A stretch of 13,050 nt of DNA, from the NCBI GenBank assembly GCA_029007685.1, contig JAQXIG010000045.1:1-13050 (forward strand), written 5' to 3'. How positions within the stretch are numbered: the stretch's first letter is position 1; each line of letters starts with the position of its first letter. The notes beneath the pieces are model-generated. The model was given only the letters and a program-made list of their open reading frames with translations, searched no databases and had not been told where the DNA came from. A program made the translations under genes and the position numbers. Shown piece after piece: positions 13,049-13,050 of the stretch. The DNA comes from a bacterium (GTDB lineage: Bacteria > Bacillota_I > Bacilli_A > RF39 > UBA660).

Positions 13049-13050
13049 CA

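Overview
The window looks like chromosomal DNA of an AT-rich, spore-forming member of the Bacillota (low-GC Firmicutes, Bacilli-like). The grounds are a full-length SpoIVA, a Bacillus-type dnaD-nth pair, strong GGAGG ribosome sites, TATAAT promoters and U-tailed hairpin terminators. The standard bacterial code fits: Trp is TGG and TGA ends genes. No tRNA, rRNA, CRISPR array or intact transposase was seen. All supported genes are on the + strand.

Layout. (1) 1-640: the tail of an unidentified gene, a terminator, then an orphan 160-aa protein. (2) 665-1108: no convincing gene. (3) 1109-5988: intact core genes, namely spoIVA, an HU gene, a CCA-adding nucleotidyltransferase gene, and dnaD overlapping nth. 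Most have their own extended -10 promoter and terminator. A broken small gene (2760-2931) lies between spoIVA and hup. (4) 6030-6422: a ZIP metal transporter cut off after its fourth helix. (5) 6486-8139: a good promoter, a 36-codon leader-like ORF whose stop codon lies in a terminator loop, and a 481-aa RelA/SpoT-like protein (HD hydrolase, synthetase and TGS domains). (6) 8139-12785: a tightly packed, very AT-rich accessory cluster. In order it holds a P-loop nucleotide-kinase remnant, a nucleotidyltransferase, a MetRS-like class I aminoacyl-tRNA synthetase paralogue, an S51 (peptidase E-like) protein, a Cof-type HAD phosphatase, a free-standing GreA/GreB C-terminal domain, and a NUDIX hydrolase. 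(7) 12865-13050: a promoter and a 30-aa hydrophobic peptide whose Shine-Dalgarno site can pair with an upstream CCTCC.

The accessory cluster is the most interesting part. Its genes overlap or nearly abut, and every recognisable product acts on nucleotides, phosphate esters, aminoacyl/peptidyl bonds or the RNA polymerase secondary channel. This could be an undescribed pathway that makes or removes a nucleotide-linked aminoacyl compound, or a stress/defence cassette, perhaps tied to the adjacent (p)ppGpp enzyme. That is inference. In this copy four genes carry in-frame stops or one-base frameshifts and the kinase is truncated, while the S51 and NUDIX genes are open. The core genes in the same window carry no such lesions, so real decay is likelier than uniformly poor sequence, although several lesions sit at short A or T runs and need checking in reads.
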